From Linepithema humile (lineage: Eukaryota; Arthropoda; Insecta; Hymenoptera; Formicidae): 64,000 nucleotides of DNA. Below, in pieces: positions 21,270 to 30,840 of this stretch; positions within the stretch are counted from its first letter, which is position 1, and each line of letters opens with the position of its first letter. The stretch spans positions 12,535,001 to 12,599,000 of the forward strand of contig NC_090132.1 of the NCBI RefSeq assembly GCF_040581485.1. The letters are read 5' to 3'. The notes beneath the pieces are model-generated. The model made no database searches. It worked only from the letters and a program-made list of their open reading frames with translations, and had not been told where the DNA came from. A program made the translations under genes and the position numbers.

Positions 21270-21620
21270 GTTGTTTGTTCATTTTCATTTATTCAATTTT
21301 AACCCATTTTCAAATAATAAAAAAATATTTTTTCAAATCTTAAATAATCATTTTTCAAATCTTCAAAAAAACGTTTCTCAAATCTGGAAAATACATTTTC
21401 TTCAAATGTTAAACAATCGTATTTATAACGTTAAAAAAACATTTTTTCCAATTTTAAAATAAACATTTTTTAACATTATAAAAACATTTCTTTAAATGTT
21501 AAAATAAACATTTTGTAACGTTATAAAAACATTTGTTCAAATATTAAAATAAACATTTTTTAACGTTATAAAAACATTTTATCAAATGTTAAAATAAATA
21601 TTTTTTTAATGAGAAAAAGG
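21270..21620. repeat. Right subterminal repeat array of the TA element
   Basis: Tandem units of about 56 bp, consensus TTAAAATAAACATTTTTTAACGTTATAAAAACATTT. The four 3' units are nearly identical and earlier ones are degraded. The AACGTT and AAACATTT motifs match the left array in inverted orientation. Confidence 0.8.
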
Positions 21621-21755
21621 GGACTTAACCCATTATTTTTAACGTTTTTCAAAATGTTTTTAAAAATGTTTTGAAAATGTTTTTAAAAACATTTTTAAAA
21701 ACATTGTTTGCTGATTGGGTATCTCCAATATCATCCCCAGTACCTGCATTGCATG

Positions 21756-22445
21756 GTATGTATATTTATGTTCTTTTTCAAAATTACTTTTGTATATTAG
21801 ATACTTTTGTATATTAGTTTTTATTAGATAAATTATATTGACTAATTTGCACCCGAGAAAAAATGGTATAATATGGTCAGATGTAAATATATATAATTGA
21901 TTATAAAAAGATCTGATAACATATATAATTTTATATGATCATATATAATCATCAATAATTTTAATATCGCCCGTGCAATGTTCATCATAGTGACCGTTCT
22001 GAAACTAAGTTTACGAATAATTTATATAAAAGTCATTTAATACGTAATGTAACAAAATATCTTTAAAAGTTTTAAAATTCTGTCTGTCATATGATGCACA
22101 TGTGCGACTAGTTTTTCTATACAATGATAGTATAATGACCAACTCCGTTACGAAAAAATTAAATAAAAGGTCACATGTCAATGCAGCTGTCATGACCTTG
22201 ATCTCGATGCATAATATAAAGATATATCTTGATTGAAATTTGATTATATTTTAAGCAGTTGTTACGTGTTATGTTTTGAATAACATACTTACGTAGATAT
22301 AAAAATATTATTACTCCTGTTTTTCATTTTCTTTGCAGTTTCTTGTATATTTGCCACATATTTACACGTATTTGTATCATAAATAATATATAGGACTTCA
22401 TAAGGAAAATAATAAAAAATAAATTTAATTAAGCCTGAAATTTAA
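21756..22445. other. Intron of the recombinase gene, nothing recognised
   Basis: AT-rich intron sequence between the split exon and the Polinton. I find no gene or clear repeat. Confidence 0.6.
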
Positions 22446-22451
22446 TATAGT

Positions 22452-22979
22452 AGTAGCTATACTATAGGGGTTCTAACCCATGGGGCAATGAGGGGGGTGC
22501 GGGTGAAGAGGGGAAGAGGGGTATTGGATAACAGTGGAGGGGGTAATAACGTCATCGTTTTTGGAGGAGAGGGGGTAAATGTGGAGTGGTAGGGTATCAG
22601 ATTACAATAATTTCCGGAAGATAAGGATTGTTAATACAAATCGCGAGATAAGGATTCCCGGAAAAGATAAGGATTGTTTTTGGAAAGAGAACTGTTTACA
22701 TCCTATGGTTTTTTTCTACACATCAAAGTAGAGCGCCATGTTGTTGGAATCGCAATGTTTATAGTATGTAGGTTCGTGCAGGTTTACGGATTGCGTCATC
22801 GCTGTATTTTAGAACAAAAGCCCATAGCAACAGGCAGCCACGTCAACATTTTTCGGCGCCATGTTGTTAGATTTCAATTTTGTATGCAACAAAATAATTC
22901 CCGGAAGAGATAAGATGAGGATTGTTAATACAAATCGATAGTTTTAATCAGTGTCGTGTGCAACAAGCGGGTATATAAA
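22452..22979. repeat. Polinton left TIR (528 bp)
   Basis: Nearly identical to the inverted right TIR. It has a G-rich outer segment (about 22467-22580), a block with GGATTGTTAATACAAATCG, and an inner end at the TATATAA box. Relative to the right arm it lacks one G near 22592 and five bases (TCATG-type indel) near 22786. Confidence 0.95.
22972..22978 (+). promoter_or_regulatory. TATA-box promoter in left TIR
   Basis: CAACAAGCGGGTATATAA ends the left TIR and points inward. The first ATG of the downstream spliced gene (23063) is about 85 bp away. The same core recurs at 24249, 39359 and 37140 (minus for the last two). Confidence 0.7.
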
Positions 22980-23062
22980 GCATGTGAAAAAGAATAGGGA
23001 ACCATCAGTCGTTCGAAATCATTGTGAAAATCACTAGTTCGCTGTGACGTTTACTAGCAACG

Positions 23063-23807
23063 ATGTTTTGCACCATGTCAACCGTGAATAAACAGATCAA
23101 CGAACAGCAGAGTGCGAAGAAGCTGCAATTACCTAACGTGTAAGTTGACTCTCTTACTATTTGCACTTTTAAACTCACCGCCATTGTTACACTTTGAACT
23201 CACGCAAGCTTTTATCCACAGAAATAAAAGTAATTCACCAAGTAATTCACCAAGAAGCATGATCACGCCTCCCAGAATTTTAGCTAGAAGATACCCGTTG
23301 ACAAAAACCGGCTATAAATATCTGGATATTGGAATCAATATTTCTACGCCGAGCCACATAGAAATCGCTCTCGGTGACAACCATGGCAGAGAGATACATT
23401 TTACATACAACATGTGGAAGATCCTCCTGGATCAACGACATGCCATCAACCATTTCTTTAACAATGATGAAGACAAAGCACATGCATCATCTCAAACCAT
23501 CGAACATGTCACGCTACGGTTTGGAAAGATAAATAATCTAAAAGTGCTGCGTCTGGAAACATCAACGGTGTGTTTAGCAATGTCACACAACACCATATAT
23601 AACATGATCGCTCTCGAGTATTGTGTGGATCGTATCGTTCAATCGTTGAACAACGTCACTAGTATGGTCGACATCAAGTTCACACACTTTCGAAAAATCG
23701 CGAGCGGTGCGAAGGATCCCATCGCGGTGATACGTGAGAGCGAATCGTTCGATAAGAATGATATAATCGATTGTGAGCTGTTAGCTCAGGTCTTTGGATC
23801 GCAATAA
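23063..23807 (+). CDS. Polinton left-arm protein of unknown function, two exons
   Basis: Exon 1 is 23063-23139 (ATG, donor GTAAGT) and exon 2 is 23222-23807 (acceptor CCACAG). The codon split GT|A joins in frame, giving about 220 residues. The N-terminus is polar and Ser/Pro/Asn-rich. The remainder is a compact mixed alpha/beta-looking domain with YLDIGINISTPSHIEIAL and HFTYNMWKILLDQ. I recognise no catalytic motif. The gene is driven by the TATA box at the inner edge of the left TIR, so it may be an early gene. Reading instead from the ATG at 23112 would start inside the intron, which the clean splice sites argue against. Homologous position and size suggest a Polinton accessory gene, but I cannot name it. 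Confidence 0.65.
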
Positions 23808-24258
23808 TTCTAGCATATCACATATTTTATTGTTAAAATATTTTCACCATCATAATGTATTTATTAGATGCATCTGTTTAATAAATATTATTTCAATTAA
23901 ATTATTTTTTATTATCTCGACTATATACCTTTCTCACCCTATCCGCTATACCGACTTATCCTACAACGCGCGCATCAAAGTAGAGTGTCTGTTTAAATCG
24001 CGTCATCGCTGTATTTTAGAACAAAGAGGTAGCATTTGAGCGCCGTTTCTTAGAGGGTGTGATAAGGATTGTTAATACAAATTGTAGGCATCGCCATGTT
24101 GCTAGATGCGTAATCATGTTTGGAGGAGAGGGGGTAAATGTGGAGTGGTAGGGGTATCAGATTACAATAATTTCCGGAAGATAAGAATTGTTAATACAAA
24201 CATGAGCCATTGTTATGCTTATAGTTAGTGTCGTGTGCAACAAACGGGTATATAAAGC
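23808..24258 (+). promoter_or_regulatory. Internal diverged copy of TIR sequence acting as polB promoter
   Basis: At about 23966-24258 several TIR blocks reappear in TIR order but shortened. These are GCATCAAAGTAGAG, CGCGTCATCGCTGTATTTTAGA, GGATTGTTAATACAAAT, TTGGAGGAGAGGGGGTAAAT, ATTACAATAATTTCCGGAAG, and finally GTGTGCAACAAACGGGTATA followed by TAA. The TATATAA (24249-24255) lies 40 bp before the polB ATG. The preceding 23808-23960 is AT-rich 3' flank with AATAAA of the upstream gene. Confidence 0.8.
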
Positions 24259-24294
24259 AAGTGAGAAAAATATGAATCTTCAAAATCATTCGCA

Positions 24295-27200
24295 ATGGAG
24301 AAGGAGCGCGATCTTACCGTACGAGCAGCGAATATCAAAACGACGGGAGAGTTCCTTCCATGGGACTACGAGTGCAACGAGTACCTCGATTCTCTCAAGG
24401 AACAATGTCGCAAGAGACAACGCACCGGAGTAGTCAACTCTCTGGTGGCGCAAATTGCACGTCTGGAGGGTGTGAGGGACGCCCTGCACGAGCGTTTCGT
24501 ACCCATCGGTGCTGGATACGGTGGATACGAGAAGAAGGGCTACACGTGGAAGGAGATCGAGACGGCGTTTAGGAACCGTGTGCTGACGGGTGTGGTTGTC
24601 AATCGCGAATACATCGATCCTCATGAATTTTTTGAAAATGTAAAAAATACGGTTATCGAGCGGATCCAGGGCGTCATGGCGGAACACAACAGCGTCAAGA
24701 TTAACACCGCGTTCAACGGGGAATTCGTCGCGGGCGACAAGACTGCCGTGAAGACCATCGCCACCAAAAATTGCGAGTTGTTTCCCACATCCGATCTCAA
24801 CGAGTGGTACACGCGGCACGTGGAGGATGATATTCTGGCAGCTTTGGAGGAGTTTCAGGAACGCGATAGCGGATGGGCGTTGTCGCGTATCCTGAATCTC
24901 ACCGTCAATGTGAACAAGTTCAATCCTCTGCACGCGGGATACCACATCGAGTTACCGTGGCAAATTATGCTAAAAAGGGCTGTGGTTAACGTGCAATCGA
25001 CGGACAATGCATGTTTCGCGTGGGCGGTGGTAGCAGCTTTACATCCGGCGGAAAAGTACCCGGAAAGAGTATCGCAGTACCCGCACTATTCAACGGTGTT
25101 GAATCTGTGCGGCATCGAGTTCCCCGTGACGCTATCACAAATATCAAAGTTCGAGAAACTAAACGCCATCTCCGTCAACGTCTTCACCACCGAAGACTCA
25201 AAAATCGTCCCTCTGCGGCTCGCCGATGACAAAAAGGAGAAGCACGTCAACCTGCTATACGTGCGTAAAAACAACGATGCACACTTTGCGTGCATAAAGA
25301 ACCTGCCGCGGTTGGTGAGCTCACAACTGAGCATGCACAAATGTAAAAAGTACATTTGCGATCGGTAAGTAAAAACACATTTATAGAATAATTCGAAACT
25401 TTATTCACAGTATTAATCATACAAATTATTACAGGTGTCTACACTACTTTTATACACGGGAGAAATTATCGGCGCACAGCGTCGACTGCGGGAAAATGAA
25501 CGACTGCGCCGTCGTTCTCCCCAGCGAGGACGACGAGTGGCTGACGTTCCGGAATTACAATCGGAAGGAGCGGCTCCCGTTCGTAGTGTACGCCGATGTC
25601 GAATGTACGCTCGAGAAAAAGGTGGATCAGGACGGTACTACTTACGCCTATCAACATCACAGAGCCTATAGCGTAGGATTTTATGTAAGTTGCACGTACG
25701 ATAATTCTTTATCTAGTTTTAAGTCGTATCGCGGTGAGGATTGCGTGACGTGGTTCGTCAACGAACTTCACGATTTGGCGCGCTGTGTGAAAGCGATCCT
25801 CACCACCGTCGTCCCCATGGCGGATCTTACGCAGGAAGAATCGGAAAAATTCCGTAGCACCGCGACGTGCCACGTGTGCGAGAAACCGTTTACGCCGGAC
25901 GACACGCGGGTGCGCGATCATTGTCATCTGACCGGGCGTTACCGCGGTGCCGCGCACTCGTCGTGCAATCTAAATTACAAAGACTCCCACGTTATCCCGG
26001 TGATATTTCACAATTTATCCGGTTACGACGCGCATTTCATTATTAAAGACGTTGCCAATGCCTTTGAAGGCAACGTCGAATTGTTACCGCTGACGAAAGA
26101 GCGATACATTTCTTTTACAAAAAATGTTAAAGATACCATGAATCAAAAATCAAAATTGTGTATAAAATTACGGTTTATTGATTCGTTTAAATTTCTCAGT
26201 ACAAGTCTCGACAAATTGGCATCATATTTAACTGTGGATGAATTAAAGATTACACGATCGGAATTCAATCATTTATCCGCGGAACATTTCAATTTGCTTA
26301 CTCGGAAAGGTGTGTTTCCCTACGAGTACGTCGACAGCGTCGACAAGCTCCGGGACACAAGCCTGCCATCGCGCGAATCGTTTTACAGCTCGCTCACCGG
26401 AGAAACGGTATCCGAGAGTGATTACGCGCACGCGACAAACGTCTGGCAAACTTTTTCGATCGAAGATCTAGGTCAATACAGCGATTTGTATCTAAAAACA
26501 GACGTTCTTTTATTGGCGGATATTTTCGAAAATTTTCGAAACATGTCAATAAAGAGTTACGGTTTAGATCCCGCTCATTATTACACTCTACCGGGGTACA
26601 CGTGGGACGCTATGTTGAAGTACACGTGTGTAAAATTCGAGTTGCTCACGGACATCGATATGGTACTGTTTGTCGAGCGCGGTATACGCGGTGGTCTCAG
26701 CCAATGCTCCAACCGATACGCCGCCGCCAACAACAAATACATGCCATCCTACGACCCATCGGAACCGTCATCGTACCTAATGTACTATGATGTAAACAAT
26801 TTGTACAGGTGGGCGATGTGTCAACCGTTGCCCTACGCCAAATTTCGATGGGTCGATGATGTCGAAAACTTTAACGTAATGTCCGTTGCATCCGATTCGG
26901 CTACCGGTTATGTGCTGGAAGTCGATCTCGAGTACCCGGTGAATCTTCACGACGCGCACTCCGATCTGCCGTTCTGCCCGACGCGTGATAAGCCGCCCGG
27001 CAAGCGGGAGATCAAATTACTCGCCACGCTGTGCGATAAGCAGCGTTATGTCATCCACTACCGTAATCTGCAGCAATGCGTGCGACACGGTCTGCGAATT
27101 GCAAAGATTCACCGCGTACTGCAATTCGCGCAATCTCCGTGGCTCCGCGGATACGTAGAACTAAATACACAGTTTCGGACACGGGCGAAAAATGATTTCG

Positions 27201-28003
27201 AGAAAAATTTGTACAAATTGATGAACAACGCCGTTTTCGGCAAAACCATGGAGAATGTGCGAAATCACACGGATGTACGACTCGTTACACAGTGGGAGGG
27301 ACGGTACGGAGCGGAGGCTATGATCGCGAAACCGAATTTCCACAGCCGAAGCGTGTTCTCGGAGGATCTGATCGCCGTAGAGTTGCGAAAACTCGAAGTG
27401 AAATTCGTCAAGCCGATCTACGTGGGTATGTGCATCCTCGACATATCCAAGACCTGCTTGTACGAGTTTCACTACGAGTACATGGCGCCTCTCTACCGCG
27501 ACAATTGCAAAATTATGTACACCGATACCGACAGTCTGATATACTTTCTGCACTGCGAGGACGCGTATCGGGATATGAAACATGATATATCCAAATTCGA
27601 CACGAGCGACTACTCCGAGGACAACGTTTACGGTATGCCGCGCGCCAACAAGAAAGTACCCGGTCTGATGAAAGACGAGAACAACGGCGCGATCATGACG
27701 GAATTTGTCGGACTGAGAGCGAAGATGTACGCGTTGAGAGTCACCGGTCAAAAAGACACCAAAAAGGTTAAAGGTGTAAAAAAGAGTGTAGTCGCTAGAA
27801 CGATAACGTTCGACGATTACACTCGGTGTCTCAACGCCGAAATCGAGCTGACGCGGCGTCAATCGTGCATCCGCTCAAAGTTGCACGAGGTGTACACCGT
27901 GTCGGAGTCGAAGCTCGCGCTCAGTCCGTACGACGATAAGCGGCACGTCGTATCCGGTTCCACCGACACTCTACCATGGGGACATCGCGAGATACATTTG
28001 TAA
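24295..28003 (+). CDS. Protein-primed family B DNA polymerase (Polinton POLB), two exons
   Basis: Exon 1 is 24295-25364 and exon 2 is 25435-28003, joined through a GTAAGT...ACAG intron in phase 2; about 1,212 residues. The N-terminal 350 residues hold a region with ACFAWAVVAAL, as in many insect Polinton polymerases, of unclear role. The splice junction completes a Cys2-type finger (CKKYICDRCLHYF). Then come exonuclease motifs YADVE (Exo I), HNLSGYD (Exo II) and YLKTD (Exo III). An endonuclease VII-like Zn module (CHVCEKPF...DHCHLTGRYRG) is inserted early. Polymerase motifs are DVNNLY (A), KLMNNAVFGK (B) and YTDTDS (C, near residue 1052). It replicates the linear element with protein priming at the TIRs. 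The start is the first ATG after the TATATAA box in this frame. No disabling change is seen. Confidence 0.93.
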
Positions 28004-28163
28004 ATAATGCGTAGTAATTTATATAGTTTAATATTTTATGTATTATTGTTATTAGTTTTTTAAATGTATATATATTGTAACATATTGTAGTAATAAAGAA
28101 CACCATTGTATATATATATGTATAATAGTTTATTATAATACAATGTAAAATATACACAGTTTA
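28004..28163. terminator. Convergent 3' region between polB and integrase
   Basis: 160-bp AT-rich gap between two convergent genes, with AATAAAG at about 28092 on plus and alternating TATATA tracts. It probably holds overlapping polyadenylation signals for both strands. Confidence 0.4.
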
Positions 28164-29102
28164 TTACAATACATCGTCTTTATTTATCCAAGAGTTGTGC
28201 GAATTGTCGAATCCCAACCACTTTACAAACACCTTATCGTCCTTTCGGCGCAACACCTTCTCCACGAGATAAACGTCGGGTTGAGCGGTCTTGAGCAATT
28301 CGTGCTCGTAAAAGCCTCCCGCGACCTGATCTCCGCGATAATCTTTAATCAGATACGTCACAGGATTGGTACGTTGCACCGTGGCGATCTTAAACACCTC
28401 CGTCGACCAATTCGACGTGTATCCTTTCTCGAATACAGTTTTGAATTTGCTCACACGCACCGAATCACCCACCCTGAATTTCGCCGGTGCGACAATTTTT
28501 ATGTTACTGTACACGGTGTTCAAGAGTCCCTTTGCGATCGCGGGAGTGACATCGATCGGACGCATACCGATCGTACGATGTTTACGACCGTTGTATTCCG
28601 AGACCAATCGCGGTAAATCGTCGATCCACTTGTACGATCCCGCGAGCGTAAAAAACTTCCACATTTCGTTCTTCAACGTGCGATTGAATCGTTCCACCAC
28701 CGAAGCCTTCATGACCGAGTATGTCGAATAATGATTGATGCCGTGTTTCTTGACAAGATTTTGGAAATCTCTGTTGTAAAATTCTTTTCCATGGTCGGTC
28801 TGCAAGTTTTTCGGAATTCTCTCCCTAAATATCGCGGAAAATGCTTTGGACGTTTCGATTCCACCTTTGGTCTTTAAGGGCACGGCCCACGCGTACTTGC
28901 TCAGCACATCGATAACGGTTAGAATGTAGTTGCAGCCGCCGTTGGATCGCGAGTACGGTCTCATCTCGACAATGTCAGCCTGCCACAAATCGTCGTATCC
29001 TTTCACGACGACTGGCCGACGCGTAAAGTTTCTTCTCGCCGGTGCGTGGAGCTCGTCCACGAGCGATCTCCTCTCCAGGCTCACCGCTTCCTTCTTGCTC
29101 AT
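28164..29102 (-). CDS. Polinton integrase with C-terminal chromodomain
   Basis: 312 residues, retroviral-type (rve) integrase. The DDE core is visible as QADIVEM (first Asp), QTDHGKEF (second Asp) and SVVERFNRTLK (Glu), with 33 residues between the second Asp and Glu. The C-terminal 40 residues form a chromodomain (YLVEKVLRRKDDKVFVKWLGF) that could direct integration to marked chromatin. The LHAPARRNF leader is typical of Polinton integrases. The usual upstream HHCC zinc finger is not visible, as often in this group. It converges on polB. It catalyses insertion with 6-bp staggered cuts, consistent with the TATAGT duplication here. No stop or frameshift. Confidence 0.95.
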   Translation of the reverse strand: MSKKEAVSLERRSLVDELHAPARRNFTRRPVVVKGYDDLWQADIVEMRPYSRSNGGCNYILTVIDVLSKYAWAVPLKTKGGIETSKAFSAIFRERIPKNLQTDHGKEFYNRDFQNLVKKHGINHYSTYSVMKASVVERFNRTLKNEMWKFFTLAGSYKWIDDLPRLVSEYNGRKHRTIGMRPIDVTPAIAKGLLNTVYSNIKIVAPAKFRVGDSVRVSKFKTVFEKGYTSNWSTEVFKIATVQRTNPVTYLIKDYRGDQVAGGFYEHELLKTAQPDVYLVEKVLRRKDDKVFVKWLGFDNSHNSWINKDDVL

Positions 29103-29230
29103 TGTGATTCGTTTTGCTTCTTCTTCTTCATCGCATCATCGTAGTATTCGATGAAATTTTTGCAGCTTGTTACGACAGTGTACTAGAAGACTCCGAGGAG
29201 GAATTTTCGGTGTTTTTGAAAGAATCTATC

Positions 29231-29680
29231 CTACCGATATTGATGCAAAAGTTGTGCTCTTCCATCGAGTAGCGCCACACTCTCGTCGAGGAGACCTCTC
29301 AGATCGTGAATCTGTCGTTCCAACGCCACGTATCTGGTCTCGATGTAATCGTCGTGGTCTCTCTTCCAGGTCCGCTCGGTATTCTCCGAATCTTCGAGTC
29401 TCGAAAGTACTTCTCGCTTAAAATTTTCACAGAGCATACGATTTCGATTCTCACGATCGCTCATAAGCTTGAGGTGATGATCCAGATGCAGCTTGTTGAC
29501 GGCGTCGGTGTCCGCTTCAGGGTCGGCGAGATGTCTAATCACGCGCGACTTGGCGTTGAAAACCTCACCATCCTTGCAGAGACAATTCTCGCGCACGTAA
29601 TTCTTCGAGACTCCGCCGCTCTGTCTCGTCACCCTGGCGCTTCCTCCTCCTAGCTGTAGTCCGAATTTGTTGATAGACAT
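29231..29680 (-). CDS. Polinton coiled-coil protein, function unknown
   Basis: 149 residues starting MSINKFGLQLGG. The last 80 residues are rich in Glu/Arg/Leu with heptad-like spacing (RYVALERQIHDLRGLLDES), suggesting a coiled coil. The N-terminal part has a GGGSARVTRQSGG-type flexible segment. It lies between integrase and the next gene on the same strand, separated by 48 bp from the latter. By position and predicted trimer-like helix it might be a fibre or scaffold protein. That is inference; no homologue is named. Confidence 0.55.
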   Translation of the reverse strand: MSINKFGLQLGGGSARVTRQSGGVSKNYVRENCLCKDGEVFNAKSRVIRHLADPEADTDAVNKLHLDHHLKLMSDRENRNRMLCENFKREVLSRLEDSENTERTWKRDHDDYIETRYVALERQIHDLRGLLDESVALLDGRAQLLHQYR

Positions 29681-29728
29681 TCCTGTAGCATCACACGAGC
29701 AATACTGGCGATAGTTGAAAAGCTGTGA

Positions 29729-30826
29729 TCAATTTATAATCAGACCGGCTTCGCGCAGTTCCTCGATAATCGAGAGAAACTCGTTATCGTGCGCGTTGTT
29801 TCCCGCCTGACGGGAGGCGTCCAGCAATCGAAGGCGATCCACCAATTCGTTCGGATCATCCCAGTGCACGTAATCGACCGCGTTGTCGGTCACAGTCATG
29901 GTCTGTGGTACGTTACACTTGGGTAACGTGCGACCCACACCTCTCTTGTCGAGATGTGCAACACCTCCACCTTTCTTAGATATCAGAGGTGTGATGATAT
30001 GTTTGTATTTGTATCCTTTGTTTCCCAAAACAGGTAAATGCGCGTTATGACCGCGTCTGTGAGCGTTAGTAGCGAGTAGTATGCTCTTGTACTTTTGTTT
30101 GTCAGCCTCCGTACACAGCGTATCGTCGGGAAGTCTTTTGAATATTAATTCAAACAGGCCGGGTGTGCCAGCGTATTTCACACCGTCCACGATCACATTG
30201 TCGTCTTTATCAATGTCGAAGGTCTTGTCCCCGAGAAACGTTCCCGCATCGTTGAAGTATACGCCGTACACGTTGTCGATCCCTCTCTTCTTGTCACCGC
30301 TCAAGAGCTCCCCGATGTACTCTTGATCCAGCGGACCCATTTGGCCGTACAGAGCTTCCCGACCATCGGACGTTTGCATCGTCTGTCTCACGGATGTTAC
30401 GAAAGACGGGTCAGTGGTTTCGAACACGTTTTCGGTCGGTAAATATGTCGGCGCTTCAAACACCAATTTTTGCGGCTGGAACGGAGTCGAGGCTTGTATC
30501 GGTGGCGTCAATGGAGTCTGTATCGGTGTCGTCAACGAGGTACGCTTGATTTTCTTCTTCTCAGAGCTTGTCCGCTTTCGTTTGATGTCCGGTTCGTTTT
30601 TAATCTCGAGATCGTCAACTGAATCATCGTCACCCTTGATGTTCTCGACGATTCGTTTCAACGGTTCTACGATCGGTTTCAACCGTTTCTCCAATTGCAC
30701 CTCTTGCTCCACTCTACCCGTCTTCAACGTCCGATGCTTCTTGCGAATCGACTCGCTCGTACGAGCGATTTCCTTCGCGATCTTCTCCCTCTCGTCGATA
30801 TCTTTCGTGTCAAGCGTCATCGTCAA
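29729..30826 (-). CDS. Conserved Polinton protein (DUF8207-like), probable virion protein
   Basis: 365 residues. The N-terminal 130 are highly charged and probably helical, with a basic KRKRTSSEKKKIKRTS stretch and TPPIQ repeats. The C-terminal half contains GTPGLFELIFKRLPDD and KSILLATNAHRRGHN, a pattern I associate from memory with DUF8207 in insect and cnidarian mobile elements. No enzymatic motif is visible. It is located 14 bp downstream of the packaging ATPase stop on the same strand, so probably co-transcribed. A role in capsid or genome packaging is inferred from context only. Confidence 0.6.
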   Translation of the reverse strand: MTMTLDTKDIDEREKIAKEIARTSESIRKKHRTLKTGRVEQEVQLEKRLKPIVEPLKRIVENIKGDDDSVDDLEIKNEPDIKRKRTSSEKKKIKRTSLTTPIQTPLTPPIQASTPFQPQKLVFEAPTYLPTENVFETTDPSFVTSVRQTMQTSDGREALYGQMGPLDQEYIGELLSGDKKRGIDNVYGVYFNDAGTFLGDKTFDIDKDDNVIVDGVKYAGTPGLFELIFKRLPDDTLCTEADKQKYKSILLATNAHRRGHNAHLPVLGNKGYKYKHIITPLISKKGGGVAHLDKRGVGRTLPKCNVPQTMTVTDNAVDYVHWDDPNELVDRLRLLDASRQAGNNAHDNEFLSIIEELREAGLIIN

Positions 30827-30840
30827 CGTCTCGAGAACAA

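Larger units (their letters stand above)
14825..21719 (+). mobile_element. TIR DNA transposon, TA target duplication, carrying a DUF4806-type gene
   Basis: The ends are CCCAATCAGCAGACAATG (left) and the inverted complement of CCCAATCAGCAAACAATG (right), followed by TTTTTAAAA-rich continuation. TA lies on both sides (14823-14824, 21720-21721). Removal restores an open frame in the surrounding exon, which independently fixes the boundaries. Long subterminal arrays with AACGTT motifs flank the interior on both sides in opposite orientation. The only gene I recognise inside is the DUF4806-type gene 18796-21134; no DDE transposase is evident. MITEs at 15715 and 16643 and a foldback at 17027 are secondary insertions. 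Whether DUF4806 is the transposase, an accessory protein or captured cargo is open. Confidence 0.8.
14601..21755 (+). pseudogene. Exon of tyrosine-recombinase gene, split by a transposon
   Basis: The exon opens after TTTGACAG at 14601 in phase 1 and reads AADVCIPTIIQ, then a ten-residue repeat (TCNKENTSI) and NPVPLSVL. At the TA at 14823-14824 it is interrupted by the 6.9-kb element. The second half resumes after the TA at 21720-21721 and runs in the same frame (SPISSPVPALH) to the donor at 21755/21756, ending in phase 1. Leaving out the insert and one TA restores a continuous frame. The phase-1 end matches the phase-1 start of the exon at 47023. This is therefore an exon of the recombinase gene disrupted by insertion. 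The protein segment is low-complexity linker, so no function is assigned to it. Confidence 0.7.

Noticed and set aside
23112..23221. N-terminal extension of the left-arm Polinton gene from ATG 23112
   Set aside because: It is intron sequence between GTAAGT (23140) and CCACAG (23221). The upstream ATG at 23063 with a splice gives a consistent frame and a TATA box.
27161..27862. A 233-residue antisense frame inside polB
   Set aside because: Shadow of a strongly coding region with clear polymerase motifs on the plus strand.
25496..28003. An 835-residue polymerase starting at 25496 as a separate gene
   Set aside because: The frame is open upstream to an ACAG acceptor at 25434 and joins the preceding exon in phase, completing a Cys finger.
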